Source of the DNA: Henricia sp. BOLD:AAB3569
Lineage: Eukaryota; Echinodermata; Asteroidea; Spinulosida; Echinasteridae
DNA: 64,000 nt
Direction: 5' to 3'
NCBI GenBank assembly: GCA_037783545.1
Contig: JBBELK010000570.1
Coordinates: forward strand, 682,001 to 746,000
Part shown: positions 23,169 through 35,800 of the stretch, piece by piece
Numbering within the stretch: the first letter of the stretch is position 1
Layout of the letters: every line of letters begins with the position of its first letter
Notes under the pieces: generated by a model
Seen by the model: only the letters and a program-made list of their open reading frames with translations
Database searches by the model: none
Told to the model about the DNA's origin: nothing
Program-made: the position numbers and the translations under genes

Positions 23169-23300
23169 CGGCACAGGCTCGTCAGCAATGCGCGCGCACC
23201 AAATTCGTGCTAGGAATTACGCAGCTCCATGCCTTTGCTATGGAGCTGCGTATTTCGTGGCACGAATTTGGCGCGCGCGCATTGCTGACTAGCTGTGCCT
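23169..23300. mobile_element. Hairpin MITE, second copy
   Basis: Same family as 2,307-2,438: GGCACAGGCTCGTCAGCAATG arms around an AGCTCCATGCC..GGAGCT core. TTAA follows the right end at 23,301-23,304; the left flank has decayed. Confidence 0.8.
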
Positions 23301-24715
23301 TTAACGCAAAAAAGGGGTGCGATTTGTTAATTTATTTTATTTACCAAAACATTACAACAATTGATGTCAAATCAGCTTTTTGACGGACGCTGAAGAAAAA
23401 ATGTTTTGGTGGGAGGTCAACTCTACATACCCAAGCACATGTGGACAAAACCCACGTGATCAAGACACTGAAAACAGGATTCGGACCCAGGCCACAGAGG
23501 TGGAAGGCTATGATAGTTTCTCCACACCAGCTGTATTCCTGTAATTTTCCGTGGGTGGATTTCAGAGTTTTTATTTTATTGCCATCCTTTTCCAATTTAA
23601 TTCTTCCCTAGAAGGGGAACACCCTACATGCACACTGCAACAAAATAAATATTTTTTTTATGAGATCAGAAGGTAAATTTCCGGAATTATTCTGTTCATT
23701 TAGTTGTTTTTCCGTCTAAATACAGAAAATCCATAAATTTGTATATTTGTACGGAAATTGTTTCGACAACAAATGTGTTATAATTTTTTTCCATGCCCAA
23801 AAATATTCTGTACGTAATTAAATCAGTAAATATTTTAGAAATAATCCGTTTGTCCAATACAAATTGAGATACTTCGCAATTAGTCTGTAAAATTACTGAA
23901 TTTTGTCTTTAAACACTGTTCGTAAAAGTACGGAATCTTTTACACGGTTTAAGCTATTTTATCTTCAATAAAAGTTCATAATTTACACAAAACACTTCTG
24001 TGTAAATTCCAATATCCTTTTATACATCCCTAAATAGGCCCATCGATTTTATTACATTACAGAGGCTTTCACGTCAATACAACCTGGGATTTGCACATTC
24101 CTGGGACGTGTAGGTGGGGATGGCTACCACGAAAAACAAAATCTTGAATTTGATTTGTTGTTAAAGGTCTCACACATGTACTTTCTTATTTATAGTTTTG
24201 TATGTTGTACTACCCCTTCCTGGTAGATGTAATATTAAGCATGCATTGCATATTACTGCTTCCCACGCCCAGTTTAACCCCCTGCACCTAACATGTGAGG
24301 TTGTTGATTTTCAAGTGACAAAATCATCTCACCCTGGGGCAAAATTTGAAAGACCATGTCCCCACGGAGGGGACAAGACATGCAGGTTTTGTTTCCATAT
24401 GCGCTGAACATTTGACTTGTCAAAATCCCCATCCTGTGGTATGAAACAAAAATGTGACCAAATCCCCTCCCAAAGGGTGGTGAAGCACAATGGGGAAGGG
24501 AGTTAATTGACAAATGTACAATTTATGCAAATTGTATCATACTGCTCCCATGTTCCCTGAAGATTTGATGTATGTGTCAAATTCCCCAACCTGGGCAGCG
24601 CAGGGGCGTGGCTAATTGATAGGTACATATGTTCTAATGAAACTGCAAAGAATGATGGTACAGGCCTACTGTACATCGACCACAAGTCATTACAAAGTAG
24701 GTGCTCTCTAATTAT

Positions 24716-24980
24716 CAGGGGCCAATTTCATGGCGCTGTTTAGCACAAACATTTGCTTAGCACAGAATTTATTCGCTTTATATTGCAAAAATTGGTTGAC
24801 GACCAAAATTGTATGTGATGTGTATTTACTATTTGTACTAATACATGTAGTTTGCTAGTCTTTCTAAAAACACAATTTGACATACGATTTTGGCTGGTAA
24901 CCCATTTTACAAAGCAAATCAATTATATGCCACTTGTAAGCAAATTTATGTGCTAAACAGCGCCGTGTAATTGGCCTCTG
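24716..24980. mobile_element. Terminal-inverted-repeat MITE
   Basis: Ends CAGGGGCCAATTTCATGGCG and TAATTGGCCTCTG with GCTGTTTAGCAC repeated inside both ends. Length 265 bp, non-coding. A related, more decayed copy in reverse orientation lies at about 31,890-32,095. Confidence 0.75.
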
Positions 24981-25344
24981 AGCTGCAAGCCAAACCGAAC
25001 TGGGACACGGTGGTAGATCATTTTTGTTGCAAAAACATCTGCATTTAAATTTTATGGCCATGTTTCTAGCCAAAATTGTGTGAAAAGGGCAAGCGCATCA
25101 AACATGTACAGTACATGTAACTCACATGCACAGTACAGTGGGATTGCTTTAGGCAATTCATACACAAAATGGCCCGTACCAATGGACATGCATAACAACC
25201 AGCTTAACTTTTCATTCCTGATAGGTTTAACTTGTGATACAAGAGTAGAGTTGAGAATTAGGCAGACAGTGATGACCTCATGAATAAAAACGTCTTTTAT
25301 TGGCTACAAGTACAATTACGTGAATTATTACTGAATGTGTTGCA

Positions 25345-26897
25345 TCACCTGTCCTGGCCTCCAGTATGGGTTCTCATGTGTGTCTTCAAGCTAACCCTCC
25401 ATGTGAATGTCTTATCACAGTGTCTGCATGCATATGGCCGCTCACCAGTATGGGTTCTCATGTGTGTCTTCAAGTGGCCGCTCTCTGTGAATGTTTTATC
25501 ACAGTGGCTGCATGCATATGGCCGCTCACCAGTATGGATTCTCATGTGTGCCCTCAAGTTACCACTATCTGTGAATGTTTTATCACAGTGGCTGCATGCA
25601 TATGGCCGCTCACCAGTATGGGTTCTCATGTGTGTCTTCAAGTGAATACTCTGTGTGAATGTCTTATCACAGTGGCTGCATGCATATGGCCGCTCACCAG
25701 TATGGGTTCTCATGTGTGTCTTCAAGTGAATACTCTTTGTGAATGTCTTATCACAGTGGCTGCATGCATATGGCCGCTCACCAGTATGGGTTCTCATGTG
25801 TGTCTTCAAGTGAATACTCTTTGTGAATGTCTTATCACAGTGGCTGCATGCATACGGCCGCTCACCAGTATGGGTTCTCATGTGTGTCTTCAAGTGAATA
25901 CTCTGTGTGAATGTCTTATCACACTGGCTGCATGCATATGGCCGCTCACCAGTATGGGTTCTCATGTGTGTCTTCAAGTGAATACTCTCTGTGAATGTCT
26001 TATCACGGTGGCTGCATGCATATGGCCGCTCACCAGTATGGGTTCTCATGTGTGTCTTCAAGTGAATACTCTCTGTGAATGTCTTATCACAGTGGCTGCA
26101 TGCATATGGCCGCTCACCAGTATGGGTTCTCATGTGTGCCCTCAAGTTACCAATCTGTGTGAATGTTTTATCACAGTGGCTGCATCCATATGGCCCCTCA
26201 GTTGTCTTGCCCAGTCTTTGTTTCTTCACAGCATCTCTTTTAGAATTTCTACCCGACATTGTTCCTGAGTGAGTTATCATGTGTTTCTGCAGAGCACTGT
26301 TCTCTCCAAATGTCTTCGTGCAAACATTACAGGAATAGGGCTTGGCACTTGTATGAATTCTTACATGCTCTTCAAATGAGCTGTCATCCGAGAATGTCTG
26401 ACTGCAGTAATTGCAATGATGTTGCTGCTCCACAGGGTGAATTCTCTTATGTGCTGCTGAACGACTTGACATAGAACCAGTTCCTGCCAGTGCAGAGTTT
26501 TCATCATGGCATTCTGTTTTAGATTGGTCATTGTGCATCCCATGTTGGTGCTTCATCAACAATGCATTCGTTGAGAATATAACGCCACAGAGCCGGCAAA
26601 TGTATTGTCTTTCATAATTTGTGTTTTCTTTACAAACACTGTGGCTAGACTGATTCCCACACTTTGATTCGGTACATTTCTTAAATCCTCTGTGGACACT
26701 GCTGAGGGATTTCTTTACTTGTGATGCTATTTTAACATTACATGAATTAATGTTAAAAGAAGACACTTTGATCTTTTGACTCTTCAAGTAGTTATACCAC
26801 TCTGTAGAGGACTGGTGGGATTGTCTAAGATGTGCTGCCAGAAACTTGTAGCCTGTGAAGATTTTACTGCATTTTTGACATGGGTGACGCTCTGCAT
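25345..26897 (-). CDS. PRDM9: PRDM9-like exon 8: zinc-finger exon
   Basis: Acceptor TTTTGCACAG before ATGCAGAG, entered in phase 1; stop TGA at 25,345-25,347. It opens with the PRDM9 post-SET finger [19 protein letters not shown], then a linker of about 45 residues, three divergent fingers (YICRLCG.., HHCNYCS.., YSCNVCT..) and ten tandem 28-residue fingers ending TGGQDR. Vertebrate PRDM9 likewise places its whole array in one terminal exon. The three intermediate fingers are an addition relative to the mammalian layout. Confidence 0.93.
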
Positions 26898-29800
26898 CTG
26901 TGCAAAATTTTAAAAGATTAAAAGAAACAAATTAAAAAAGCATTAAATCACAAAGTTTAAAACATCTTGCTGACCAGCTAACAATTTTCAGAGCCAGATA
27001 CAATACAGATTGTGCTAGAAAAACGGAAACCGAGAATAACACTAATTACTCAATATTGAAACTAAAAACAAACGGAAAGGACTATCCATTTCATCACTAA
27101 GAAATCCAGAATACCTTCAAGGATAAATGAGCACCGTTGGTTAAAAGCGACTGTCAGAAACGGCTTTGTACCAGACTTAAAATATATTAATAAATAAAAA
27201 AAGAAACAGAACAAAATTAAAAATAATCATGGGGTCGTGGGTTCAAGTCCCACCTGAGCACGCAACGAGTTTTAGCGTGTCCTCGGGAAACGCACTTAAA
27301 ATAGTGCATATCGCGTTGTGATGGGCAAAAAAGAACTTCCACAATATCATTAAAGTTTGTTTTGTTGAAGGCTTTTTTAAAGTGATTCTTTGTCTTTTTA
27401 TGTTGATCATTTTTAGCAGATGATGCATAATCTGGTACAAAACTATTTCCAACAAGGTCGCTTTGAACCATCGGTGCTCAGTCATCCATGAAGATATTCT
27501 GGATTTCTTGGTGTCATAGGGAATGAGGACACAGTGATTGAATCTTGGTTTCCTTTTTTCTGGGTCATTTATCCTGTACTAAACCACTAGTTATACCTTA
27601 AGATATTGTAAACCTCAAATTTTATCCGACTGTAAAAACCTTACATGGAAAATAAAAGTGATTCCAATTGTGCGATTCCATCTCAGATTCTTTTATATGA
27701 AAATAATGGAATAATTACACAATTTGTTTTTTACAAGAGCGCCCTCGTGTCAAAGAAAATAAGTGCATGATTGCAGTGTCCAACCAGTACAACCACAGAA
27801 CCAAATAGGACAGTGGCTTTGCAAAATTTCTTAAAAACATCAACACAGTTTTTAGTTGTTTTCTCAGAGCGAATATAAGGCACTGAGCTGACACAGGTTT
27901 GTTTTTATCATTTACATCTTTTATTCGCCTGAAGATAATGTTTTTAACATTCAGTTTGAAATAATTATTTTATCACTTCTGAAATGTACAACAAGTTTGC
28001 CAACTTACTGATGGTCTTTTGTGTGTCACTCTTGCCATTCACTACAATCCCCAGCTCAGCAGCATATTCCTCTCCATAGAACACAAGCAGCTCTTGGCCC
28101 GGGTAGATTGGCTTAAAACTCCTGTAGTAAATGTGTTCTTGATACTGGTAAGCCACGAGGTTCTGCTCAGTTTCACTGCAAGCACAGTTCACATAGCGCA
28201 TCCAGTTGCCTTTGGTTAAGCTCTTGCCATCCACATAACGGCTTTTCCCATCACGATCAAAAATCTGCAGAGAAATGTTCAAGTGCTTTCATGGATGACA
28301 GTGAGCACCAATGGTTCAAAGCGACTAAGGGCAAGTTCGGGCGGGCGACTAGACTTAACCAATATGGCATATTCGATATATGGCCTTGAGCAAGTTCGCG
28401 CAGGCGACTATAGTTAACTAGACTGACCTAGCCCCGAGTGACATCTACATGTAGAGCTGCTTTCGAGCGCTCGTCCCTGGTGCTCCTAGGTGTTGGGAGC
28501 GTTACGTCACATACATGCATACACACCCAGTCGCGCATTACGTACGCACTGTGGACGTTTCTTTGTATTCGTGCACTCAAGAAAATTGGTCGGAAAATCA
28601 TTGTTTTTTTCCAAATTCTTCCCTCTTCCACCCCAATTTTTTTTCTAATCCATGTTTCTAAACTTTACTCCTGAACCCTAACCTTTTTTTTTAAGCCTCC
28701 ACCCCCACCCTAATCCCTTTTCCCAAGTTTGGACAACATGACTGTGGACTTGAGCGAACGAGTGCAAGTCCACAATCCGTCACTTTTCCCCGCAAATTGT
28801 GGACTTGAATGGGTTTCGAGTACGCAAGGTGTGTACTTGTAAGCTTTCAGGCAAACACCATGGAGCACCAGGGATCCCTGGTGCCGCACTCGAAAGCAGC
28901 CGTGATCGACTATGGTTAACCGTATAGTCACCCAAACGCTGCATGGTTTGACTAGCTAGTCTGACTAGTGGACCCAAGCCTCGGGGGTAGGTTAGTCTAG
29001 TTAACTATAGTCGCCCGCCCAAACTTGCTCTTTTTCACCCGAACGCTGCGTGGTTTGACTAGCTAGTCTGACTAGAGGACCCAAGCCTCGGGGGTAGGTT
29101 AGTCTAGTTAACTATAGTCACCCGCCCAAACTTGCTCTTTGTCACCCGAACGCTGCGTGGTTTGACTAGCTAGTTTGACTAGAGGACCCAAGCCTCAGGG
29201 GTAGGTTAGTCTAGTTAACTATAGTCGCCCGCCCGAACTAGCTCCATGTGACCCTGTCAAAAATAGTTTTGAAACAGATTGTGGTTTGTCTCTTTATCGT
29301 TTCTAAGCCGATAAACATATTCATAATATGGTACAAAGCTATTTCCGACAGGGTCTTCTGGAACCATCGGTGCTCAGTTATCCATAAAGGTATTCTGGAT
29401 TTGGGTCTTTCCAAAAAACCAGGAGCCAAAGTATGACATTTTGATGCATTTGTAAAATTTGTCATTTTAAGTTAACAAAATGTCTAAATAATGTAGAATA
29501 TTTAAAATAATTTAAAAACGGTTAAACATGTCTTGGTATCATAGTCTTGAAAATATTCAAGAAAATTGTTTCACGGCGTAATGGGGGACTTCAAGGCATT
29601 TTCAACTCTTGCGATTACATTTCAAGTCTTTTTGACCAGTTTCTTTCTGGAAAGGGTAGTTGCTGATTTTACCCAGTTGTACAACCTGGACTTTATCGAT
29701 TCAAATTACATTATGAGCGAAATTTGTCAGTTGCATGCATTTGTTTTGAACAGCGCCCTCAAGTGGTGAGTGTGTTCATTTAGGGCGCTGCATGCTCAGT

Positions 29801-32800
29801 GCAGTGGCGTAGCAAGCAAGGTATGGGTGGATCACCTCCCCCGCCCCCCCAAAAAAAATCTGGACCAGTGGAGAAAACTGATATCAAAATCTAATTTTAC
29901 AGTAATTCCAACCACGACATGATTTTCCAAAATTACTGAGTGATTGGTTGCATTTTTGTTCTAGGACACCCTTGACATAGACATACTGTATCACATACAA
30001 ACGTATAGGTGTTTTCCCTTTAATACAGGAAATTATGTTTCCCCATTTCGGTGATAATTGTGAATGAAAGATTTCATCTTCCCTTTCCTCCATTAAAATA
30101 AAATCAATGTAACAGCGAGACTTGCAGGAAAAAGAGTTTGCAATATGGCCCATTGTTGAAATAATTAATTGTTTGCATCACAATGACTGCACACGCATAG
30201 CGCGATCAAGAAAATGCGCAGCACGGGCAGTGATTCTCTCAAAACAACAACTGATCGTGCCCGACACGTACTATGGGGAACAACACAAAGATGGACGCAC
30301 CGTGATGAAGGTCTAGGATTGCAACAACTGAAATTACCTCCCAAGCATAACCGCCGTCACGCCCAGCATCTCCTCCAACGATTTCTCCTCCGTATGGTCC
30401 AAACCTCACACCTTTAGGGAAGAACTTCTCAGCCCAAACACCAAGGCCAGCATCCTTGATGCTTGCTTCTTTCACCACCAAACCATCTGGGAGGCTGCGT
30501 CTGGCTTGATCTCGACACCCTTTGGGAACTGGTGTATTCTCGATGATGGTCAATGGATGGTCAGGACAGTCGTGCTCGTAGAGTTCATGGCAGTCTTCAC
30601 AATCTGTAATGTTTAATAGTACATATGGTAAAAGATCATCGGTTTGTCCACATTTGTATCGGATTTATTCACCCCGGTGGTCCCTTGGTCATAATCTCAA
30701 AAAAAAACAAAAAACAAGCAACAAATTTTAATGGGCCACGCACGCGCTCGCAACGATCCACCCATACCTTGCAACGCCACTGCGCTGAGCATGCACCACC
30801 CTCAAGAGATGAACACATTTACCACTTGAGGGCGCTGTTCAAAACAAATGCATGCAGCTGTCATGGCCGTTATATCGACGTTGATGCGATAGATTTGCGT
30901 GTTAAGTGATCGATAGTAGCAAGCAAATCATGTTTGTTGAATTTACACCTCATTTTGAAATGACTTGGCTGTACTTTCATTATTTTTGTCTGGGCGGCAA
31001 ATTTTTGTCTGGGCGCTAACGGTACCTGTGATGATTTTGTCCGGGCGGCGCCCCCGGACAAAACTGGCAGTGGAGATCACTGATTAAGCAGAAGGCCCGC
31101 AGTTTGAATCCCGGTGGAGCCAACTTGTTTTTCATTGCATTCAGGTTTCCCAAACTCATGGACATTTGTCCACATTTTTAAGAAATAATTTTGATACAAC
31201 AATACGCACACACAAAGCAGTCATCACTGGGTCCATCTAGATCCTTGTAGCATTTCTTGGAGCCTGCTCGTTGAGGGTAACGACGAGCATTTTCGTTCGA
31301 CTGGCCAGGAGCTAAATGGAAGAAAACAGCAAATATGATATGATCTCATACAGACCACTTCCCATCAGGCTGTCGTTGGAATGGTAACAAGTTTCATATA
31401 ATGGCAATAACAATGCGTGCATTCACAATTGCAATACTATATTGTACTACTGAGATGTGTCAAAACAACTTTCGACTTGGTATCCTCTATTGTCTACATG
31501 TATGTGTTGAGGTCCCGTTGCACCTCTTGATGTTGTGAAAAACGATCGAGATGGTTTGCAATAACATTAAGGGTGATCCTGCATTTCTTCAGAAGATTTC
31601 AATTGCAGCATGCACATTCTGGTCACCACCCTCTCCAATGATATATTGACACGTACTGAAAGGTGACGAAACTCACTCAACAAAATTCATCGGGCCTTGT
31701 ATACATGATCAGAAATTTTGGTTTGAATCCGTCTAGAAATAGGACTTTTTTTGACACGTAGTATATCACAGTAAAGAAACACATGATTCCAATATTTCGG
31801 TAATCTCATATTTTGGTCATTTTTGACACGATGAACAGGTACCATACACATGTTTGTTAACTTGCTGTTTGCTCTTTTGTAAAAGTTCAGTTCTTGGGGA
31901 AACCGGAGGGCTTTGTGAAAATGGGTTTCCAGCCAAAATTGTACAACGTATGTATACCGGTATGTGATGTGTATTTACTGGAATTCCGCTATTGTTTCTA
32001 AGAACACAATTTGTCTGGATAGTAACCCATTTTTACAAAGCAAATTCTGTGCTAAGCAAATGTTTGTGCTCAGCAGCAACATGAAATTGGACCAGGATAC
32101 TACAGGGTGTATCAAAACAAAGTATACACTCAGAAAAATGTCAAAAAAATGAAAACTTTATAAGTTTCAGAATTTCTCTCTATACATATTGGTAGTCAGA
32201 CATTTCAAGCCTTAAATGACACCACGATCATTTGGTAAACTTCACGCATGACTGACCATGTTATTTCTTCATAAATGTTGGCAAACGTGGCTTGCGCACA
32301 AAAATGCAGGGTTTTTAACACAACCAAATAATGGTGTCATTTAAAGTTTGAAATGTCTGCCTACCAATACCGGTATGCATAGAGAGAAATTCTGAAACTT
32401 ATAACGTTTTGTTATACTGAGACGATGGTAAAATAGAAAATGGCAAAATGTTACTGCTGTCCGCATTTGGACTTTTTCACACGGGAACATTTTTCCGAGA
32501 CCGTGGGAGAGTATGCGCAGTATCCCTTCACATGTATGCTGTGTTCGTACTAGACTTATCGTCTCGGGAAAAGTTCTCTGGTCAATTTTGCTGGGCAGCA
32601 GTTGGCCAGAAAAAGCAAATGCAGGACTTAGGAAAGTAGAAGAAAGTGTCCTAGGCTGTCCGCATTGGACTTAAAATGGGAAAAGTACCCATCGTCTAGG
32701 TACGTTTTCCCCAAAAAAGTCCATTGGCGACAGGCCTAAAGAGACACAAATGTAACCACTGGTAATAAAAACGGTATCACTGTTATTTTTAGTTGTACCG

Positions 32801-35800
32801 CTGTTATTTTTAGCGGTACTGCTGTTTTTTTTAGCGGTTAGTTTTGGGTGTCATTCCTTTTGAGCACAAACCCTTAAAAATTTTCGAATCAAACATTTGT
32901 TTTCTGCAGAGGCTAGATATCCAATTTGTATCAAGTAAACCATTCAAGTAAACCATTTCAAACCTGGTTTTCTTGCTCTCCTCTTGCGTGGTATCTCATC
33001 AGACTGTTTCTCTACACTCTCAAGATCTTCATCAGCAATGAGGTCTCCATCTTCATTGATCGTCACTCGGCCCATATAGTCAAATGTATCTTCACCCTCT
33101 CTTTGCGGGGGTGCAGTTTTAGACGGTCCTTGTCTTGAAGAGTTCTGAGTGCAAATATCCAAATTTGAGTCAAGAGAAAAACATGCATTGTAAGCAAGCT
33201 CAAATAGTGTTCTCTTGCAGACTGACTTGATGCTCCGCTAGGCTGAGCTAGGCGACCCATGGTGTTACCCTCAAGTTTCCCCAAGAACCTAATTTTTTTA
33301 AGCACAGCGTAGATCGACCTTGCAACTGGAAGAGACTCAACTGATCGGTTGCTGTCGATGTCCATTTTACGTATTCAGATGCACTTGTGCAACTAAACGC
33401 AACTAGTTGCAAGAGCTTGTACATCAACGAAATTGACCGCAACTAGATACAACTAGTTGCCGAAAGTAGAACACGAGTAACTCACGGCTACTGCAATTTT
33501 TGCAGTTGCAAGTGTGCATACATGTACATCAACTAATGTTGTAACGAAGTCCTCAAGTTCGGGTTCGGTTCGGGAAAAGGTCTGAAATGTCTTCCCGAAC
33601 ATTTGTTCGGTTCGGGTTCGGCAAGTATTGTCAGCGGTGTGGGTTTCGGTTGAAAGTGATCACGCACGTGCAGCTAGCTTTCTTTATAAATTAGGGCCTA
33701 TGTATTCCCCTTTTGCTTGGAGGATGAGAATGTGTCAATGCACTTTTTGACAATAGCAATGCATTTTGTGACATTTCACTTTACACTTGCCCCGTATTCA
33801 GCTGTGCTGCACATCCCCCAATTGCTTAATCATAACAAATGACACATCATCGTAAAGAGGAATAACAGGGCTTTCCAATGATATAAAATTCAAGGAAAAT
33901 TATTTTGCAACAAGAGAGAAATCGTCAGTCAAACTTGACTTTCCGAACTTTTTTTGGGGAGTTTACATCGATTCATCATCTATGCTTCAGAAAACCTTCA
34001 AAATTCATTCATGCTTTTTGTGTTAAGTGAATGGTAGAAAATGTGTGGGTTAAGGTGAGTGATACAAGTAGGTAGGCATGTTCGTTTGTTTCTGCTGTTC
34101 AGGCCCGTGTTGTGTGTGCACATTTCCCCCTCTGAAAACACTTTAGAAGTACGGCTAAGTCATTCCAAAATGCAATCGATTTGCTGGTCGCTGGTGTCAT
34201 TGGTCACTTACCACGCATATCTATCGCATCAGCGACCTAATCTGTGGCCGATAATGGCCATGCATGCATCTGTTTTGAACAGCGCCCTCATGCTGCGAAC
34301 GAGGGTTGGTCAGTTTTTGTCGCAGGAGGGCGCTGCTCAGTTCGCCTGGACAAATTGTCGACCAGTGGTGAAAACTCATTGAATATTAAAATTACCTCGG
34401 GTTGGCGTGAATTGGCTTTGTGCTTAACAGGAACTCGAAATGTCTGTTTCCTCTTGCACACTGATGGTGCTGCAACACAAAAAATATGATTAGCATTCAG
34501 AATTGATTTTTATGCACTTTGGGAAAGTGTCCACAAGCTGCCAAAATCTTACTTGTTCATGAACTACATGTACATTTACTATCAAGTATTAATGCAGAAT
34601 GCGGGTATTTTTTAATAGCAAAAACAAATCCTTGTCCCGAAATAATACCAAGTTCTGCCAGGTTGAACTTGCCCTAGGATGGCCTGGTACCCTCAGTCAT
34701 GTCAGTACGGTACCCTCAGTCATATCAATACGGTACCCTCAGTCATGTCAGTACGGTACCCTCAGTCATACCCTTACAAAAAAGTCCCATGGTAGCGCTA
34801 TGGGGTCGCCATGGGTTCCTCATGGTGTCTCATGGGGTTTTGGACAAAACTCATGGTGGTGACTAAAACACCATGGTAGCCCACTTGAACACCATGATGA
34901 TCCATGGGAACACCATGATGAACACCATGGGAACCTCATGGGAAGTGGCCAAAACCCCAAAGGAAATCGCCTTGGGACATTTTTGAACAGGATGTCAGTA
35001 CGTACGGTACCCTCAGTTTGCTTGAAATATATACAGTAAACTCTCATTATAGCACTTTTCAAGAGACCAAAATAATTTGAGCTTTATATCCAGAAAGCGC
35101 TATTACCAGTGCATACACATAACAGAGAATAATGGCTGGGACTTAGAAAAAAGGAGCTTTATATCGAGAGGAGCTTCACATAACGAGAGTTTACTGTAAA
35201 TGTGAAATTAAAGTCGATCGCATCCAACATTAAGCACAAAGTCTGTCACAGATTGATTCTAACTCGGGTTTAATCCATGTTGATTTTAAAGCAGTCTTTC
35301 ACTAAACATGTGGGTGAGGAGTGCGTGATGGTTACATTGCCTATATACTTCACTCAAACAAAATTAATTTTGAGGTGGGAAATGCAATTATGAAAATGTG
35401 CTTTACGGTATAAGCTCCAACCTGTTTGTCTGTGAGATTTCTCCGTTCCACCGGGCTTCCAATCTTCATCACTATCGCTGGAGTCAACGTACTTGGGCTT
35501 CTTCTTGCGAAATGGTCCATTCATAAACTCTGGCTTCGATACATTCAGACCTGTGGAGGGTTCAAACATGCAGTTTGTTAAAGTTATAGCCTACTACTCA
35601 CAAATGAAATGCGAGACACTTGAAAGTCAGTTTTTAGGGGTGTTTAGCATATGATACAAATGCACATTTGAAATGTTCCACTAATCATCAAGCTGCTTGT
35701 GATAAGCCACCTTGATGGGTCACAGTTCAGCATATAAGCCTATTAGGCCAAAGTTAGGAACAGGATAGGCCAAAGTAATATATAACAGGCCTAACAACAG

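Larger units (their letters stand above)
22954..25344. other. Repeat-rich stretch downstream of the PRDM9-like gene
   Basis: No supported gene. Contents are a hairpin MITE (23,169-23,300), an AT-rich segment (23,600-24,060), a segment with CCCCACGGAGGGG and CCTCCCAAAGGG words (24,300-24,500), and a terminal-inverted-repeat element (24,716-24,980). The last 360 bases are the presumptive 3' untranslated and flanking region of the zinc-finger exon, with AATAAA at 25,284-25,289 on the plus strand only. Confidence 0.5.

Noticed and set aside
25366..26268. A 300-residue plus-strand open frame with Cys-rich repeats opposite the zinc-finger array
   Set aside because: It is the antisense of the tandem 84-bp units; any repeat with a length divisible by three gives such a frame. 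The minus strand encodes canonical C2H2 fingers joined to a PR/SET domain.
33063..33442. Longer minus-strand open frames overlapping PRDM9-like exon 4
   Set aside because: They are in other frames or extend past the acceptor; only the frame ending at 32,964 keeps splice phase with neighbours.
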